This document shows, in pieces, positions 35,019 through 46,587 of a DNA stretch of 64,000 nt. The first letter of the stretch is position 1, and each line of letters begins with the position of its first letter. Made by a program: the position numbers and the translations under genes. The notes beneath the pieces are model-generated. The model was not told the DNA's origin. It saw only the letters and a list, made by a program, of their open reading frames with translations, and did not search any database. This DNA comes from Balanoglossus misakiensis (Eukaryota; Hemichordata), in the NCBI GenBank assembly GCA_040954595.2, contig CM082590.2:7006001-7070000 (forward strand). The letters are read 5' to 3'.

Positions 35019-35208
35019 AAGGTACACGGTCACCTATGTTAATTTAGCTATAGTTACCATGGTAAATTGAGATCTAGCCAATCACAGATTTTCAGTGGGT
35101 GGCACACGCGAAAAAAAGAGCGCCACCATATGTTCTTTAAAACACTCAAATACACCATTTCATCCATATATAGGCGTATATAAATTGGGGGTGACTGTAT
35201 ACCTTTAA
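35016..35208. mobile_element. Family C element
   Basis: TTAAAGGTACACGGTCACC to GACTGTATACCTTTAA, starting directly at the end of a family K element. Confidence 0.85.
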
Positions 35209-35609
35209 TCAGAAATGTCCAGCAATGTCGGCGGGTCACTCAGGCTACCCTTGTCGTGGGAGTGCTGCACTGCCATAAAAAGGTTTACGGGTATGTGCTG
35301 GGTCGCCTATAAATCAGTAAACACAAATAACACGGGTCCAAAATACAGGGCAAGTCCCATACAGGGCCAGAACTTTCGAAAAAAGCCTTCATAGGCAACA
35401 GAACGACTGACTCAAATTTTGGAGTATACATCAATTGACGTTTTGACCTTAGCCGCACACTACACACCTCCATATGCAAATATCTTAATTATTTGAACAG
35501 GTAACATAACCTTGAGATATACAAGGGTTTAAATTTCACTGAGGCTTGGCACGCCCTCGACAAAAACTAATAAAGTACAAAAGTAAAGTTTGCATGAATC
35601 GTTTAAATA

Positions 35610-35821
35610 TACTGTAAAACACATTATTTTCGCAAGCAATTAATTTTCGCCAAATACGCGAGAGCCAAAATAGCGTGAAAATAAAAAGTCGCGTAAATTG
35701 TTTTTGAAGATAACGATGCAGTGAATGAAATAAGAAAACGCGAAAATTAATACTCGCGAAACAGTGGCCTCTCACGATATCGCGAAAAATTTAACTTGCG
35801 AAAATAAAATGTTCTACAGTA
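35610..35821. mobile_element. Family B foldback element
   Basis: TACTGTAAAACACATTATTT to AATGTTCTACAGTA. Confidence 0.85.
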
Positions 35822-35823
35822 TC

Positions 35824-36010
35824 TTGCCTGTCAAAAACAAACTTGAAAATGAGATAAAAAGTAGCAATGTTTTGTTTGCCATGTGAAGTGCAGTACTACA
35901 AAGTAACAACCATATTGTTTGCAATACTGTACATTGTAGCAGTTTAACTCTGTGCCTACTTTGACTTGCATGCTGGCAATTGTGTTATATGGGACCCAAA
36001 CCCATACCCG
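35824..36010 (+). repeat. Repeat O, copy 1
   Basis: CTTGCCTGTCAAAAACAAAC to GGGACCCAAACCCATACCCG, almost identical to 38213-38458. Confidence 0.85.
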
Positions 36011-36563
36011 CAAGGCCATTTTGTCATAGTATGTTAACGTTAATTTTTTCCTATACTGGTGAGTGAATTTCAAATTTGAGATAATTTTGCAATTGATCTC
36101 ACCTTTCAAATTTTGTACGGCGGCCTCTAACTTTTATTCTCAATTTAAAGACGGAGAGAATTATCTAAAGTTACCCCAGCAAAATTGTGAGACTACTTTA
36201 AGAATTTGATTTGGAAGCGCATACTACCTTAAGCAGGTTTAAACTGGGCGAATTTGTACTGAGATATTTTATGCTTGTTTGGCATTTTGTTGTACCGACC
36301 TCTTAAGTCGTCTATTGTCAAAAGATGTAAAGGTTTTACAAAGTCATACCTGCGGCAAGAGTCAAGCATTGTTCCCAATTACACCCATATATACCTGTTT
36401 ATGTTTTTTATCCTAATCGCTATGACAACTGAAGGTCACGCGTCCTTTTTTCGGTGAGTCATACCACAGTTGTGGTGGTGGTGGGGGGGGGGGTGGGAGT
36501 GAGGGGCAAATATGACACACTGCGACACGGGGTTTCACCATTAAAATCATAAGAAAGGTCTTT
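36010..36563. other. Intergenic, nothing recognised
   Basis: AT-rich; a GGTGGTGGTGGGGG run at 36472 only. Confidence 0.45.
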
Positions 36564-36907
36564 TTAAAGGGACAAAGTCTCTCTCTCTCGCTGCCCATTT
36601 CCCAATAATTATGTTTGATACATTTAGACACCGTTTATTATTCTCGTGGATATATAGTGAATCAACGTTCGACCACACACAACTTCCATCCCACTTGTAG
36701 GATATGTAAAAATCTTGCCAGAATGAATAAACAGTAAAGACCTATTATTCATTTTGGCAAATTTGTTCACTCTCGTGTCTACAAGTGGGAGAAAAGTTGT
36801 GAACGTTGATTCACTATATATCCACATGTAGAATAACATAAACGGTGTCTTGTATCAAGCTCAATTAATTGAAAAAGGGCAGTGAGAGAGAGACTTTCTC
36901 CCTTTAA
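36564..36907. mobile_element. Family A element, full palindrome
   Basis: TTAAAGGGACAAAGTC at the left, CTCCCTTTAA at the right, both with TTAA. Confidence 0.85.
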
Positions 36908-37727
36908 CATAAATATAAGCCTATCGTCAAAGAAATATTAAAAAAACAGCTACCACAAATATATCAACAGTTGGAACTTTTCCCTACCATGCAGGTAATT
37001 ACCACACCAAAGCCTTAAGTTCACCAGACCAATTTCTATCGATCATTCTATCAATAGAAATGAGCCAACAAAGGCAATTCATGTTACCATAGACACAAAC
37101 GATTTATTGGCGGATGACGTACACCAACCATTATTCAGAAACGAGATAATTGTACGATGACGAAACCTACTATTATCCAGAACCATTTTCCCACAACATT
37201 TTCATTTTCGCACAATGCTGCAGTCGACCTACACGTATGGCTGTACAAAAGCGAACGACACCGTTTTATATGCAGTCGCCGATCAACACATACTGCATTG
37301 TTTGCCATGGTGACATAAAGAGGCTATTGAGTGCCATGAAGTGGTACACTGCAGATAGCTGGCAGCTAGCCATGAAAAACTCGACAGGTACGGTATGCTT
37401 GGCTTTCGTCCATGACCCGAAGGCTTGATTCCCACTGCTCTACAAGTATATTCTGTTTATGGTAGAAGCCTGGGCGCCTTGAAAACCAAACTTTCTCTCA
37501 AATTTTGCTCTAGAAAGTTTAAGAATAATCTCTCTGAAAACTGAGACTAAAAATTAGGGGTCATATCATGTAAAATTTTGAATGACAGAGAAAAATTGTC
37601 TAAAATTCGAAATGGCCACCAATCTCTGTGGTGACTCTATGGAGACAATTTAAAGTCACAGCCGTTTGATTTTCATGAAAATAAGAATTTGAACTTCCAG
37701 TATTCTACTCTGTTTTCGAAAAGAATC
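36908..37727. other. Intergenic, nothing recognised
   Basis: A 92-codon plus frame at 37150 is unsupported by composition or homology. Confidence 0.45.
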
Positions 37728-37924
37728 TTAAAGGTATATGGTCACCTATGCAAATTTAGCCACAGTTACCATGGTAAATTGGGATCTAGCCAATCGCTGA
37801 TTTTCAGTGGGTGGCACACGCGAAAAAAAGAGCGCCACCATATGTTTTTTAGAACGCTCAAATACGCCATTTCAGCCATATATGGGCGTATGTAAATTGG
37901 AGGTGCATGACCGTATACCTTTAA
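37728..37924. mobile_element. Family C element
   Basis: TTAAAGGTATATGGTCACC to GACCGTATACCTTTAA. Confidence 0.85.
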
Positions 37925-38212
37925 CATGTCACTTTAATCATTATAATAAAAAAGTGAAGGTTGGGGAACTATCATTTTTCCGAAATTCTGTCCCCGAGGC
38001 ACAATGACTTTAAAACGTCACCAAAAGCATTTGACTCGTATAACGTCACAGCTTAACACAAAAGGCTGCCCTGGGCCGTTAGTACGCACAAGACTGTAAC
38101 CTTGGTTAGTGTAGACCTAGATAAATATCTGTGTCTGTTTGCATTACACGCCAATCCAAACGGCTTAAGTGGTGGAGAGACACACACGATTCTTGTACTT
38201 TTACTTATCTTG

Positions 38213-38458
38213 CCTGTCAAAAACAAACTTGAAAATGAGATAAAAAGTAGCAATGTTTTGTTTGCCATGTGAAGTGTACTACAAAGTAACAACCATATTG
38301 TTTGCAATAATGTACATTGTAGCAGTTACACTACAGTGTACTACAAAGTAACAACCATATTTTTTGCAATACTGTACATTGTAGCAGTTTAACTCTGTGC
38401 CTACTTTGACTTGCATGCTGGCAATTGTGTTTTATGGGACCCAAACCCATACCCGCAG
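38213..38458 (+). repeat. Repeat O, copy 2 with internal duplication
   Basis: Same as 35824-36010 but the segment CTACAAAGTAACAACCATAT to CATTGTAGCAGTT occurs twice in tandem (38280 and 38340). Confidence 0.85.
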
Positions 38459-38659
38459 ACGGGACGGCGCCCAACCCTTTAAGTAAATAAACCCAAATTC
38501 CATCAACGATAAGCACACAATACACCAGACGCTTTTAAACCCCATGCGTGGTGCATTTTAACGAAATCATTAATGGAATTAGGTCACACCACTGTGAACC
38601 CACTGACTGAAACAGGCTCACATGGGTTCTGAGCTAAATAATTATTTCTATTTATTGAA

Positions 38660-38880
38660 TGAACAAGAAAAATGCTCAAGAATTCAAAAGATTCACGACA
38701 TGTCCAAAACTATGGAAGAAATGAGAGAAAAATGCATGAAAATGAGAAAATGTTGCACAAACATTTGGCAGGAAAATGCGATTAAAACCTATAGGCAGTG
38801 GGAAATCATGTCTACCTGGTCAAAAACTAAGGTAGAAATGAGAGAAAAATACCTAAAAACTGAGAAAGTTGCATCCTTCT
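38660..38880 (+). repeat. Diverged ~140-bp direct repeat
   Basis: AAAACTATGGAAGAAATGAGAGAAAAA at 38704 and AAAACTAAGGTAGAAATGAG at 38822 are two copies of one unit. The open frame across it looks coiled coil but is probably fortuitous. Confidence 0.45.
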
Positions 38881-39042
38881 CTAATTTGCTCAAATGCCTA
38901 AGACTTTGAGAGAAATTCACGTAAATATATGGTTATATTTTATAAAATATCATAATAGTCGCCATAAAGCTCACACATCGTAACCAGCTTGTTGAGTATA
39001 GTAACCGACGAAATGTGCATTTTCATCAGCGTACAGTAAGCA

Positions 39043-39254
39043 TACCGTAAAACACTTTATTTTCGCGAGCAATTAATTTTCGCCAAATACGCGAGAGCCA
39101 AAATAGCGTGAAAATAAAAAGTCCCCTAAATTGTTTTTGAAGATAACGATGCAGTGAATGAAATAAGAGAACGCGAAAATTAATACTCGCGAAACAGTGG
39201 CCTCTATCGATATCGCGAAAAATTTGACTCGCGAAAATAAAGTGTTTTACAGTA
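39043..39254. mobile_element. Family B foldback element
   Basis: TACCGTAAAACACTTTATTT to AAGTGTTTTACAGTA. Confidence 0.85.
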
Positions 39255-39914
39255 GTTGACTTTGTTGCCTGATATCAGATAGTCAATACCTAGCCTTCTC
39301 TCCAGGTGTAATTGAGATCGTGTGTGTAATTTAAACTAAGTAAATAAATGGAACTTAAGAGCCCACCTAACAACAACCTCTGGCTGTGTGACCAGCATAC
39401 ATAAAATATAAACAATATGGCCGCAAGTGGTCATTGACACACTACCTATTACAATGAGTGAAAACTTTATACACACAGGGACTGGGCTGTATACAGACCA
39501 TACTTGCGTGTTTGTTTGATGTCACAGGTATATATGTGCATGTACATCATTCTGAATATCCAATGCACGGGCAACCTTTTGTTTCCCAATAGGGATATTG
39601 TTTATTTCTATTGATGTACCAACGTCAAGAAATCAGATATGGGGTATTAAATGTTTGCGGTAAATCCCCGTGAAGAAAATAGACGCTGGGCGCAAACCCA
39701 GCATTTGCAAGCACCTTCAAAGTCGGACGTGTTGTGAATGATTAGTTTTGAAATAAAATGCAACTTGCACAAGTGGGTTCAGGCTAGTCCAAAATTATCA
39801 CAGAAGTGTCACGGCCTTATCGAAGTTTTCAAACACTGGCGATGGACGCAGAACTTAGATTTGTAAGGTCAACGCAAATTGTAAGAAAACACTAACTACA
39901 AGTTAAAACAGACT
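39255..39914. other. Intergenic, nothing recognised
   Basis: No frame, repeat or RNA gene that I can support. Confidence 0.45.
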
Positions 39915-40107
39915 TTAAAGGTATACAGTCACCTCCAATTTACACACGCCCATATATGGCTGAAATGACGTATTTGGGTGTTCTAAAGAACATATGGTGG
40001 CGCTTTTTTTTTCGCGTGTGCCACCCACTGAAAATCAGTGATTGGCTAGATCTCAACTTGCCATGGTAACTACAGCTAATTTTCAATAGGTGACCATATA
40101 CCTTTAG
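39915..40107. mobile_element. Family C element
   Basis: TTAAAGGTATACAGTCACC to GACCATATACCTTTAG, inverted relative to 37728. Confidence 0.85.
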
Positions 40108-40347
40108 CACCAAACGTTCCATAATAGACTATTCTTACACCTATACGTTGCTTTTGATACAATGTACATGTACTAATTTTACAGCTATGCCATACGTTGC
40201 TTTACAGCGCCCCCAAATATATTCCAATAGCATGAACAATTCCTTCGTTTGATATCTGAATGCCCTGATAGATTCTGACGTCATCAGTGTGCTAGATTTA
40301 CATAACAAAGTCCAAATACTAACAAAGTCGGGTTTGACCTCACGAAT

Positions 40348-40455
40348 ATGACAACAACATACAAGACGGTCCAGCTGTACTCAATCGATACATCTGAACC
40401 AATGATTGCAGAATCTGTTGCAACAGTACGACACATTTTGTACAACCGCGATCAG
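40348..40455 (+). other. Possible orphan exon
   Basis: An open frame from an ATG (MTTTYKTVQLYSIDTSEPMI and on for 36 codons) ends at a good donor (CAG, GTGAG). The next plausible acceptor, near 41343, leads into the TRIM 5' region. It might be an upstream exon of the TRIM gene or chance. I recognise no domain. Confidence 0.2.
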
Positions 40456-40985
40456 GTGAGATTTTTTTTATCTTCACCGATTGTTCAGGCAGTGGATTTT
40501 AACTATACAAGTACAGACAATGAAATAATGGCTGCCTTTTGAGCATGCAACGCCCGTTGCGTTTAGGTAAACGCAGCTGGCCACTATAAACCCAAACAAA
40601 ACGCTCTTTGTAGGAATCAGGGTGTCTACTTGTCACTATCGCCGTCGTGTAACCTTTCTGATCGTCACACCTTTGATATTTTCCACCCGTACATGCAGAC
40701 AATAAAACATCATGGCCTGATGCCGTGTTGTTATTGTTATGTAACTTGTAAGCTAGGCGTGTCAGCTGTGTCAAGGTCATTTGTGTGCCCATACAATTTT
40801 GCTGAATAAAGAGGGTTACAGGCTCTGGGTATTTTGACAATGGCCTCATTAAACCCGCTCTGACCTATATTATGTGTAGGCTTATAGCAACTACTGATTT
40901 ATAACTGTGTGCATCTAAATTACCAGTACATTGTACCACGGTTACTAGTAACCGTGATTGTACCATGGAGGTATGATTGTATTGC

Positions 40986-41134
40986 AGTGTTCTCCCCAGA
41001 GCAATTAAAGCACGGTGGCCACCACTCTGTAATTTTGAGAAGACAATAGTACTTAATTAACATAACAATTGATTATAGTGTTATTCAAATTAGCCGTCAT
41101 GCTTTCCCTAAATCCTGGGGAGAACACTGTAATA
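40986..41134. repeat. Family J foldback
   Basis: GTGTTCTCCCCAGAGCA and its inverse TCCTGGGGAGAACACT flank the shared middle TACTTAATTAACATAACAAT. Confidence 0.8.
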
Positions 41135-41164
41135 CAATAATGGAAACTGTAACTCAAATCAAGT

Positions 41165-41326
41165 ACAGTAAAACTCCAATTATCCGAATTGTTTGGTTAT
41201 CCGAACTGCTGTCATGTCCCCCAAACAGTTCTTTTGTATACAATTGTCATTGTAACCGAACTGTCAGCATATCCGAACAAAATCAATGTCCCCCTGTCAG
41301 TTCGGATAATTGGAGTTTTACTGTAT
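41165..41326. mobile_element. Pogo/Tigger-like MITE (family I), short
   Basis: TACAGTAAAACTCCAATTAT and its inverse; ~160 bp. It lies 96 bases before the TRIM start codon. Confidence 0.75.
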
Positions 41327-41421
41327 GATTATCCTCTCCACACAGAACAGACCGAGTCTACTTTGGGAGAGATAGGAGAATATGATATCATCGTGCACTA
41401 GGAGTTCAACAAGCAAGGAGT

Positions 41422-43659
41422 ATGGCTGCAGGAGGTAGTCCTGTGAAACCCAGAGTGTCCACCATGAGGCGGAGAATACAGGAGGACTTCCTGCACTGCG
41501 GGATCTGCTTCGAGGTCTACGAGAACCCCAAATGCTTGCCCTGCCAGCACTCCTTCTGCCAGACGTGTCTGGACAAGCACGTCAAGGCCGGGGCGCGATT
41601 CAAGTGTCCGCTGTGCAACCAGGACTGCGTGGTCCCCGAGGGAGGGATCGCCAAGCTGCAGCCCAGCTACCTGATCAAGCAGCTGCAGGACATCATCATC
41701 CACCGCGACCCGGTCGCCGACACCAAATGCGAGATCTGCCAGATCCACCGCACGCAGGCGGTGTGCGTGGACTGCGTGCTGAACATCTGCGCCGACTGCT
41801 CGAACCACCACAAGATAATACCCACGACCAAGAAGCATCGAATCTTCACTCTAGAAGAGTACGGTTCAGCCAAGGCGAACGATAAGTCCCTAGTGCAACC
41901 GATGGTGTACTGCTCCACGCACAAACAGGACGTGCTGGATCTCTACTGCGAGAAATGCCAGCACCCGGTGTGTATTCGCTGCTCGCAGGACGAACACAGC
42001 ACCCGGGGACACAAATGCGTGAGTCTCACAAGCGTAACCGAGAAACACCAACTGGGTCTGTCCGAGGTACTGGCCCGCGTGGCAACCAAGAAGACCACAA
42101 ATTCCTCGCGCAAGAGCAACTCCGAGCAGATGATGGAGCTGATAGAACGCGAATACCGCGACGAGTGCTCGGCGATCGACGCGCACGCGCAGGAAACCAT
42201 GGCCCGGGTGAACGCAGAGAAGGACAGACTCCTACAGACCCTGACAACCAAGTTCGAAGAGAACAAAGACATGCTGCGGCAAGAAATCAGCCTCTTCGAC
42301 GAGAGCGGTAAGGTCATCGACGAGGTGATCACGAGTATAAACAATCTGAAACAATACGGCAATGCTGCTCAGGTGGTCTCCTCGTACCCTATGGTTCAAC
42401 AGTACACATCTCAGTTGTTCTCCGCAGCCATTCCTTACTTCACAGACGTCTGCAGCTTGCCTAAGTTCAGCCCCAATGACCGCACGACAAAGATCGACAT
42501 CGGCTGTATAACGTATGACACAATAGCTGCTGATAGTCTCGCCTTGAGATGCAGGCCCCACAGAAAGATTAAAGTCGGGGAAGATATCCATTTAGAAATT
42601 ACGGCCGGTGATCCGAAAGTCGTTCGGAAAAAAACCATGATTAGTCGGGAGATTGTGGGAACTCTAACCGACTCTGACGGCAGTGCAAAAGTCTTGGATA
42701 TCATAGAAAGTCAGGAAGACGCAGGCAATGAGACCCATGTGTTGAAACTCCAGTGCCTAACCACTGGTAAACACAAGGTATTCGTCAAGTTAAATAAACG
42801 CAGCATCGAAGGTTCCCCGTACACTGTCAGTGTCTCGCCAGCGTGGCAGAGGGTCGAGGTGATCGGGGGTGAGGGGGACGGGGTCGGGGAGTTCATCCTC
42901 CCTCGCGGCGTCGCCCAGGACAAGAGAGGGAAACTCTTAGTGGTGGATACCGGGAATAAGAGAGTCCAGAAGCTGAATCCGAAGAAAGGCCACAAGAAGA
43001 TTCTCAACCTGGTGGGGTTGAATCGGCCCATACTGCCGCACGGCATAGCCGTTTCTTCCCTCAATGAGTACTTCATTACAGACGCCAAGAATAACAGGGT
43101 AGTTGTTTGCGACAGGAAGGGCAAGGTGATCGGTTGGTTCGGGGAGGCCAAACTTCGCGTTCCGTGGGGAATCGCTATCAACGAATCACTCGGCTACGTG
43201 TATATCGTTAACAACGGCATGCACTGTGTTGCCGTATTCGGCAAAGAAGGTGGAAAATACAGCTTCCGGAAATCCTTCAGTACCGAAGGAAACGGTCTCG
43301 GCCAGTTAAGCAGCCCGCTGTGCGTTGCCATAAACAGCAAAGATCAGGTGCTCGTGTCAGACCGGGATAATCACCGAATCCAAGTGTTCGAGGCGGAAGG
43401 CAAGGCCCTGTTCGCGTTCGGAAGGAAAGGGGATAGTGAGGGGTGCTTCATTTGTCCGGAGGGGGTGGCCGTGGACAGGGAGGATAACATCTATGTCTGC
43501 GACTGCTATAATAACAGAGTGCAGAAGTTTGATGACAGAGGGAGGTTCGTCTGTTGTATCAGTACCTCCTCCCAGCTCCGCGACCCTCGGGGTGTCATGG
43601 TAGACGACTCGAACAATGTCATTGTCACTGATGCTGACAAAGTGCATATATTTGCTTAA
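41422..43659 (+). CDS. TRIM-NHL protein (RING, B-boxes, filamin, NHL)
   Basis: Intronless 745-residue frame. Domains: C3HC4 RING (C26, C29, C41, H43, C46, C49, C62, C65); B-box 1 about 103-145; B-box 2 about 163-202; coiled coil about 205-315; filamin-like sandwich about 370-475; six-bladed NHL propeller about 480-745 with repeats such as PRGVAQDKRGKLLVVDTGNK and YVCDCYNNRVQKF. This is the class VII order of TRIM2/3/32/71, whose members are E3 ubiquitin ligases; the NHL face binds proteins or RNA. It looks like a lineage-specific paralogue, not a clear orthologue of one vertebrate gene. The start follows an acceptor-like site near 41343, so a 5' UTR intron is possible. The stop TAA lies inside the TTAA edge of a family A element. 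The C-terminal half resembles the HEPN-NHL proteins at 58.5 kb. Confidence 0.93.
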   Translation: MAAGGSPVKPRVSTMRRRIQEDFLHCGICFEVYENPKCLPCQHSFCQTCLDKHVKAGARFKCPLCNQDCVVPEGGIAKLQPSYLIKQLQDIIIHRDPVADTKCEICQIHRTQAVCVDCVLNICADCSNHHKIIPTTKKHRIFTLEEYGSAKANDKSLVQPMVYCSTHKQDVLDLYCEKCQHPVCIRCSQDEHSTRGHKCVSLTSVTEKHQLGLSEVLARVATKKTTNSSRKSNSEQMMELIEREYRDECSAIDAHAQETMARVNAEKDRLLQTLTTKFEENKDMLRQEISLFDESGKVIDEVITSINNLKQYGNAAQVVSSYPMVQQYTSQLFSAAIPYFTDVCSLPKFSPNDRTTKIDIGCITYDTIAADSLALRCRPHRKIKVGEDIHLEITAGDPKVVRKKTMISREIVGTLTDSDGSAKVLDIIESQEDAGNETHVLKLQCLTTGKHKVFVKLNKRSIEGSPYTVSVSPAWQRVEVIGGEGDGVGEFILPRGVAQDKRGKLLVVDTGNKRVQKLNPKKGHKKILNLVGLNRPILPHGIAVSSLNEYFITDAKNNRVVVCDRKGKVIGWFGEAKLRVPWGIAINESLGYVYIVNNGMHCVAVFGKEGGKYSFRKSFSTEGNGLGQLSSPLCVAINSKDQVLVSDRDNHRIQVFEAEGKALFAFGRKGDSEGCFICPEGVAVDREDNIYVCDCYNNRVQKFDDRGRFVCCISTSSQLRDPRGVMVDDSNNVIVTDADKVHIFA

Positions 43660-44003
43660 AGGGACAAAGTCTCTCTTTCGCCGCCTTATTTTCAATTAAT
43701 TAAGTTTGATACAAGACGCCGTTTATGTTATTCTACATGTGGCTATATAGTGAATCAACATTCGACCAACAACTTCCATCCCGTTTGTAGGAGATGAGAG
43801 TAAAAATCCTGCCAAAATGAATAAATGGTGGAGACCGATTATTCATTTTGGCGAGTTTTTCACTCTCATATCTACAAGCAGGATGGAAGTTGTGTGTGGT
43901 CGAACGTTGATTCACTATATATCCACATGTAGAATAACATAAACGGTGTCTTGTATCAAACATAATTAATGTAAAAAGGCAGCGAGAGAGAGACTTTGTC
44001 CCT
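43656..44003. mobile_element. Family A element at the TRIM stop codon
   Basis: Its first bases TTAA contain the TRIM stop TAA (43657-43659). Full palindrome; the right edge reads GTCCCTCAG without TTAA. Confidence 0.85.
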
Positions 44004-44019
44004 CAGACAACTTGCGTCT

Positions 44020-44203
44020 GTGAGACACCCTTTTCATAAATCTAGCGGCCTCAGGCAGCCATCATGAATTTGAACTCAAAGTGAGGCCAGTGGGGAAAAG
44101 TTGACCGATCAGATCAAGGGTGTTTTCCCATTGGCTTCGCTTTGAGTTCAAATTCATGATGGCTGTTTTAGGGCGCTAGTTAGACCAATGAAAGGGGTGT
44201 ATA
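44020..44203. repeat. Family L palindrome
   Basis: ACACCCTTTTCAT and GATTTGAACTCAAAGTGAGG-like left arm; inverse CTTTGAGTTCAAATTCATGA and ATGAAAGGGGTGT at the right. Directly follows the family A element behind the TRIM gene. Confidence 0.8.
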
Positions 44204-44825
44204 GAATCTGTTTCCTATAGCAGATATTCAAAAACATTGGGTACCCTCGTACGATGTGTCATTTAAACTTACCCAGTGCAGTTTTTAAACAGAACAAAAT
44301 CTTATCTTCAATACATTCATTTATGTAAAATTTAAAACAGGAATATTTACAGTATTCATTTATACACAGTCCTCAGGACTGTGATGACTAGAACAACTGA
44401 AATCAACCCTTGGTCACATAAATTAATTGGAATACCAGAAGCAGTCTGGTTCAATAATCATGTACATATTGGTCAATAATGAATCCATCATTATTCCCAG
44501 ACAAGATTTTGTAAGGACTAGAGGGACCATCTTGAACATGTGAGAAACTGTTACCCGTTTGTTTGGTTCTGCCATGCCAAGCTTGACTTGAGTGCTGGCG
44601 ACTTATTAATATTCATGCTCATGAATATTCATACTCATTAAAATTCATATTTGTTGCAAGTCATACCCATTCATCAATGTATCAAAATGAGACAATAGAC
44701 TGAATTGAGTACACACTATATTGCCTGCTGGCAGCCTTTGTTTGCTAGGTTTTTCACTTGATTGCTGGTCGGCCCGACCACCGACCAGTGTGGGAAGAAT
44801 CCTGATTTACATTTGGGGTAATAGT
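44204..44825. other. Intergenic, nothing recognised
   Basis: AT-rich; ATTCATGCTCATGAATATTC at 44611 is a short palindrome. Confidence 0.45.
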
Positions 44826-45490
44826 TAAATAATAACACATGTTAGCGAGGGCAATATCATGATCTTTGGCCTGCACGAGGGATGGTGATCTCTGACCATA
44901 ATATTGATGATGCCCGAGCCGCAGGCGAGGGCATCATCAATATTATGGTCAGAGATCACCAGCCCGAGGGCAGGCCAAAGATCATGATATTGCCCGAGAA
45001 TGACATGTGTTATTAATTTTATTATACCGAACATTTGACCATACATACAGCCTAGAGGGTTGCGTCCGTGTCGTACATTGCAGCTTGCAGCGAACTAAAA
45101 TATCTCGCCATACCTACTTCGAACTCAGATAATCTTGAGGCAACCGCGCTGTTGGTTGCGACTTTGGTGTATTTACTGTCCGTTTGCGGTAAAATATCGT
45201 CCAGTTGAACAGGTTTAATCCTGTGTGTCGCTTTGAAGCCATACATGCGAGAGTTGACTGATCGTAAAGGAAGCCATTGAACCACAGTTTGTTATGCGCA
45301 GAAAAGATGCGCAGAACCTAAAACCTGTTCTCAGCCTGTAATATTCTCTCAGCGCGCGCGTATCCCCGGCCCGTAGCCCCTACCTACGGGCCATAGACTC
45401 TGTCAACCATGTAATATCACGTTCTTTTCTATGTCACGTGGTACGGTCTCAGCCAATCAATAGTACGGAATACAGAGTGAGGTGTAATAA
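44826..45490 (-). repeat. Family F composite element, inverted copy
   Basis: The palindrome comes first (44830-45015, AATAACACATG to CATGTGTTATT), then the inverted unique part with [15 protein letters not shown] encoded on the minus strand, ending GAGGTGTAATAATT. Confidence 0.75.
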
Positions 45491-45595
45491 TTACAATTGA
45501 TGTAAAATATATTCCCCAGTTACATGTGGAACATAAATATTCCAGAGAGAAACCTACAGCAGCTGTTCATATAGTAGGAATGTCATGTTCCATAG

Positions 45596-45808
45596 TACTG
45601 TAAAACACAATATTTTCGCGAGTTGAAATTTTCGCAATATCGAGAGAGGCCACTGTTTCGCGAGTATTAATTTTCGCGTTATCTTATTTCATTCACTGCA
45701 TTGTTATCTTCAAAAACAATTTACGCGACTTTTTATTTTCACGCTATTTTGGCTCTCGCGTATTTGGCAAAAATTAATTGCTCGCGAAAAATAAAGTGTT
45801 TTACAGTA
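45596..45808. mobile_element. Family B foldback element
   Basis: TACTGTAAAACACAATATTT to AAGTGTTTTACAGTA, opposite orientation to the copy at 39043. Confidence 0.85.
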
Positions 45809-46355
45809 AGCAAGTCTTCAGTGAAATGTAATTATGTTTCATATGCAGGTGGATTTTTATCATTCTCCGAATAACACATCCATTCCAGTGGAAGATACAT
45901 TTTTTTATGAGTTGAATTATCAGTATGTAGAACAAATTATAGTAACATTTGATTGGCGAAAGTTGGAAATGTTTTGTATATTTCATGCAAGCTGCCTGAA
46001 AAAAGTGATATGTCAATTTTTTACGTGACTGTAAAACATTTCCATAAAAGTAGTTTTGGTGTGCTCTCTTGATATTTTAAAAGTAAAATTGTCAAGTTCA
46101 GCAGATTTAAATTCGTGTATTTTTTAAGCAGGTGTCATTTCTCAATTTTTAAAGATTATGTTATTTTATTTTAAACATTGTTATGTTCATATAACTTTAA
46201 GTATATGCATATAAAATAAAGTCATGAATGGATTTTAGTATTCGAAAATGTTGACATTCAGTTGTTTACTGATTATTTAAAGGAAAGTTTGAGATATCGA
46301 ATCGGATAAAACTCAATACATATACCAGACTTGACATGGACTTAGTAATAAAAAT
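45809..46355. other. Intergenic, nothing recognised
   Basis: Strongly AT-rich, downstream side of the NLR gene. Confidence 0.45.
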
Positions 46356-46475
46356 TTTGATATAATTTTTATTGCAACTGGAATCAGTAAAATAAGGCAC
46401 AATCAAATATGTACAAACTTTAAAAAAGAAAAACAATCTTTGAGCACACATGAAATAACTTCTGACCACAAAAAA
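46356..46475 (+). repeat. Repeat P, copy 1
   Basis: TTTGATATAATTTTTATTGC to GAGCACACATGAAATAAC, repeated ~235 bases later. TTTATT here would read AATAAA on the NLR strand and might serve as its polyadenylation signal. Confidence 0.7.
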
Positions 46476-46587
46476 AAGATCTTCAGAAAAGAAAAATCAA
46501 GGTACTGAGTTTGAGGTTAAGTCAGTATTTCTTAGTTTCTTAATACATACTGACTATAATGACTTCACATTGACTAAATGACAATAA

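Noticed and set aside
38622-38909. 95-codon frame resembling a coiled coil
   Set aside because: Arises from a direct repeat of AAAATGAGAGAAAA-type sequence; no further exons seen.
43733-43963. Repeated frames with [18 protein letters not shown] and [17 protein letters not shown]
   Set aside because: Translations of family A palindromes, found wherever the element lies.
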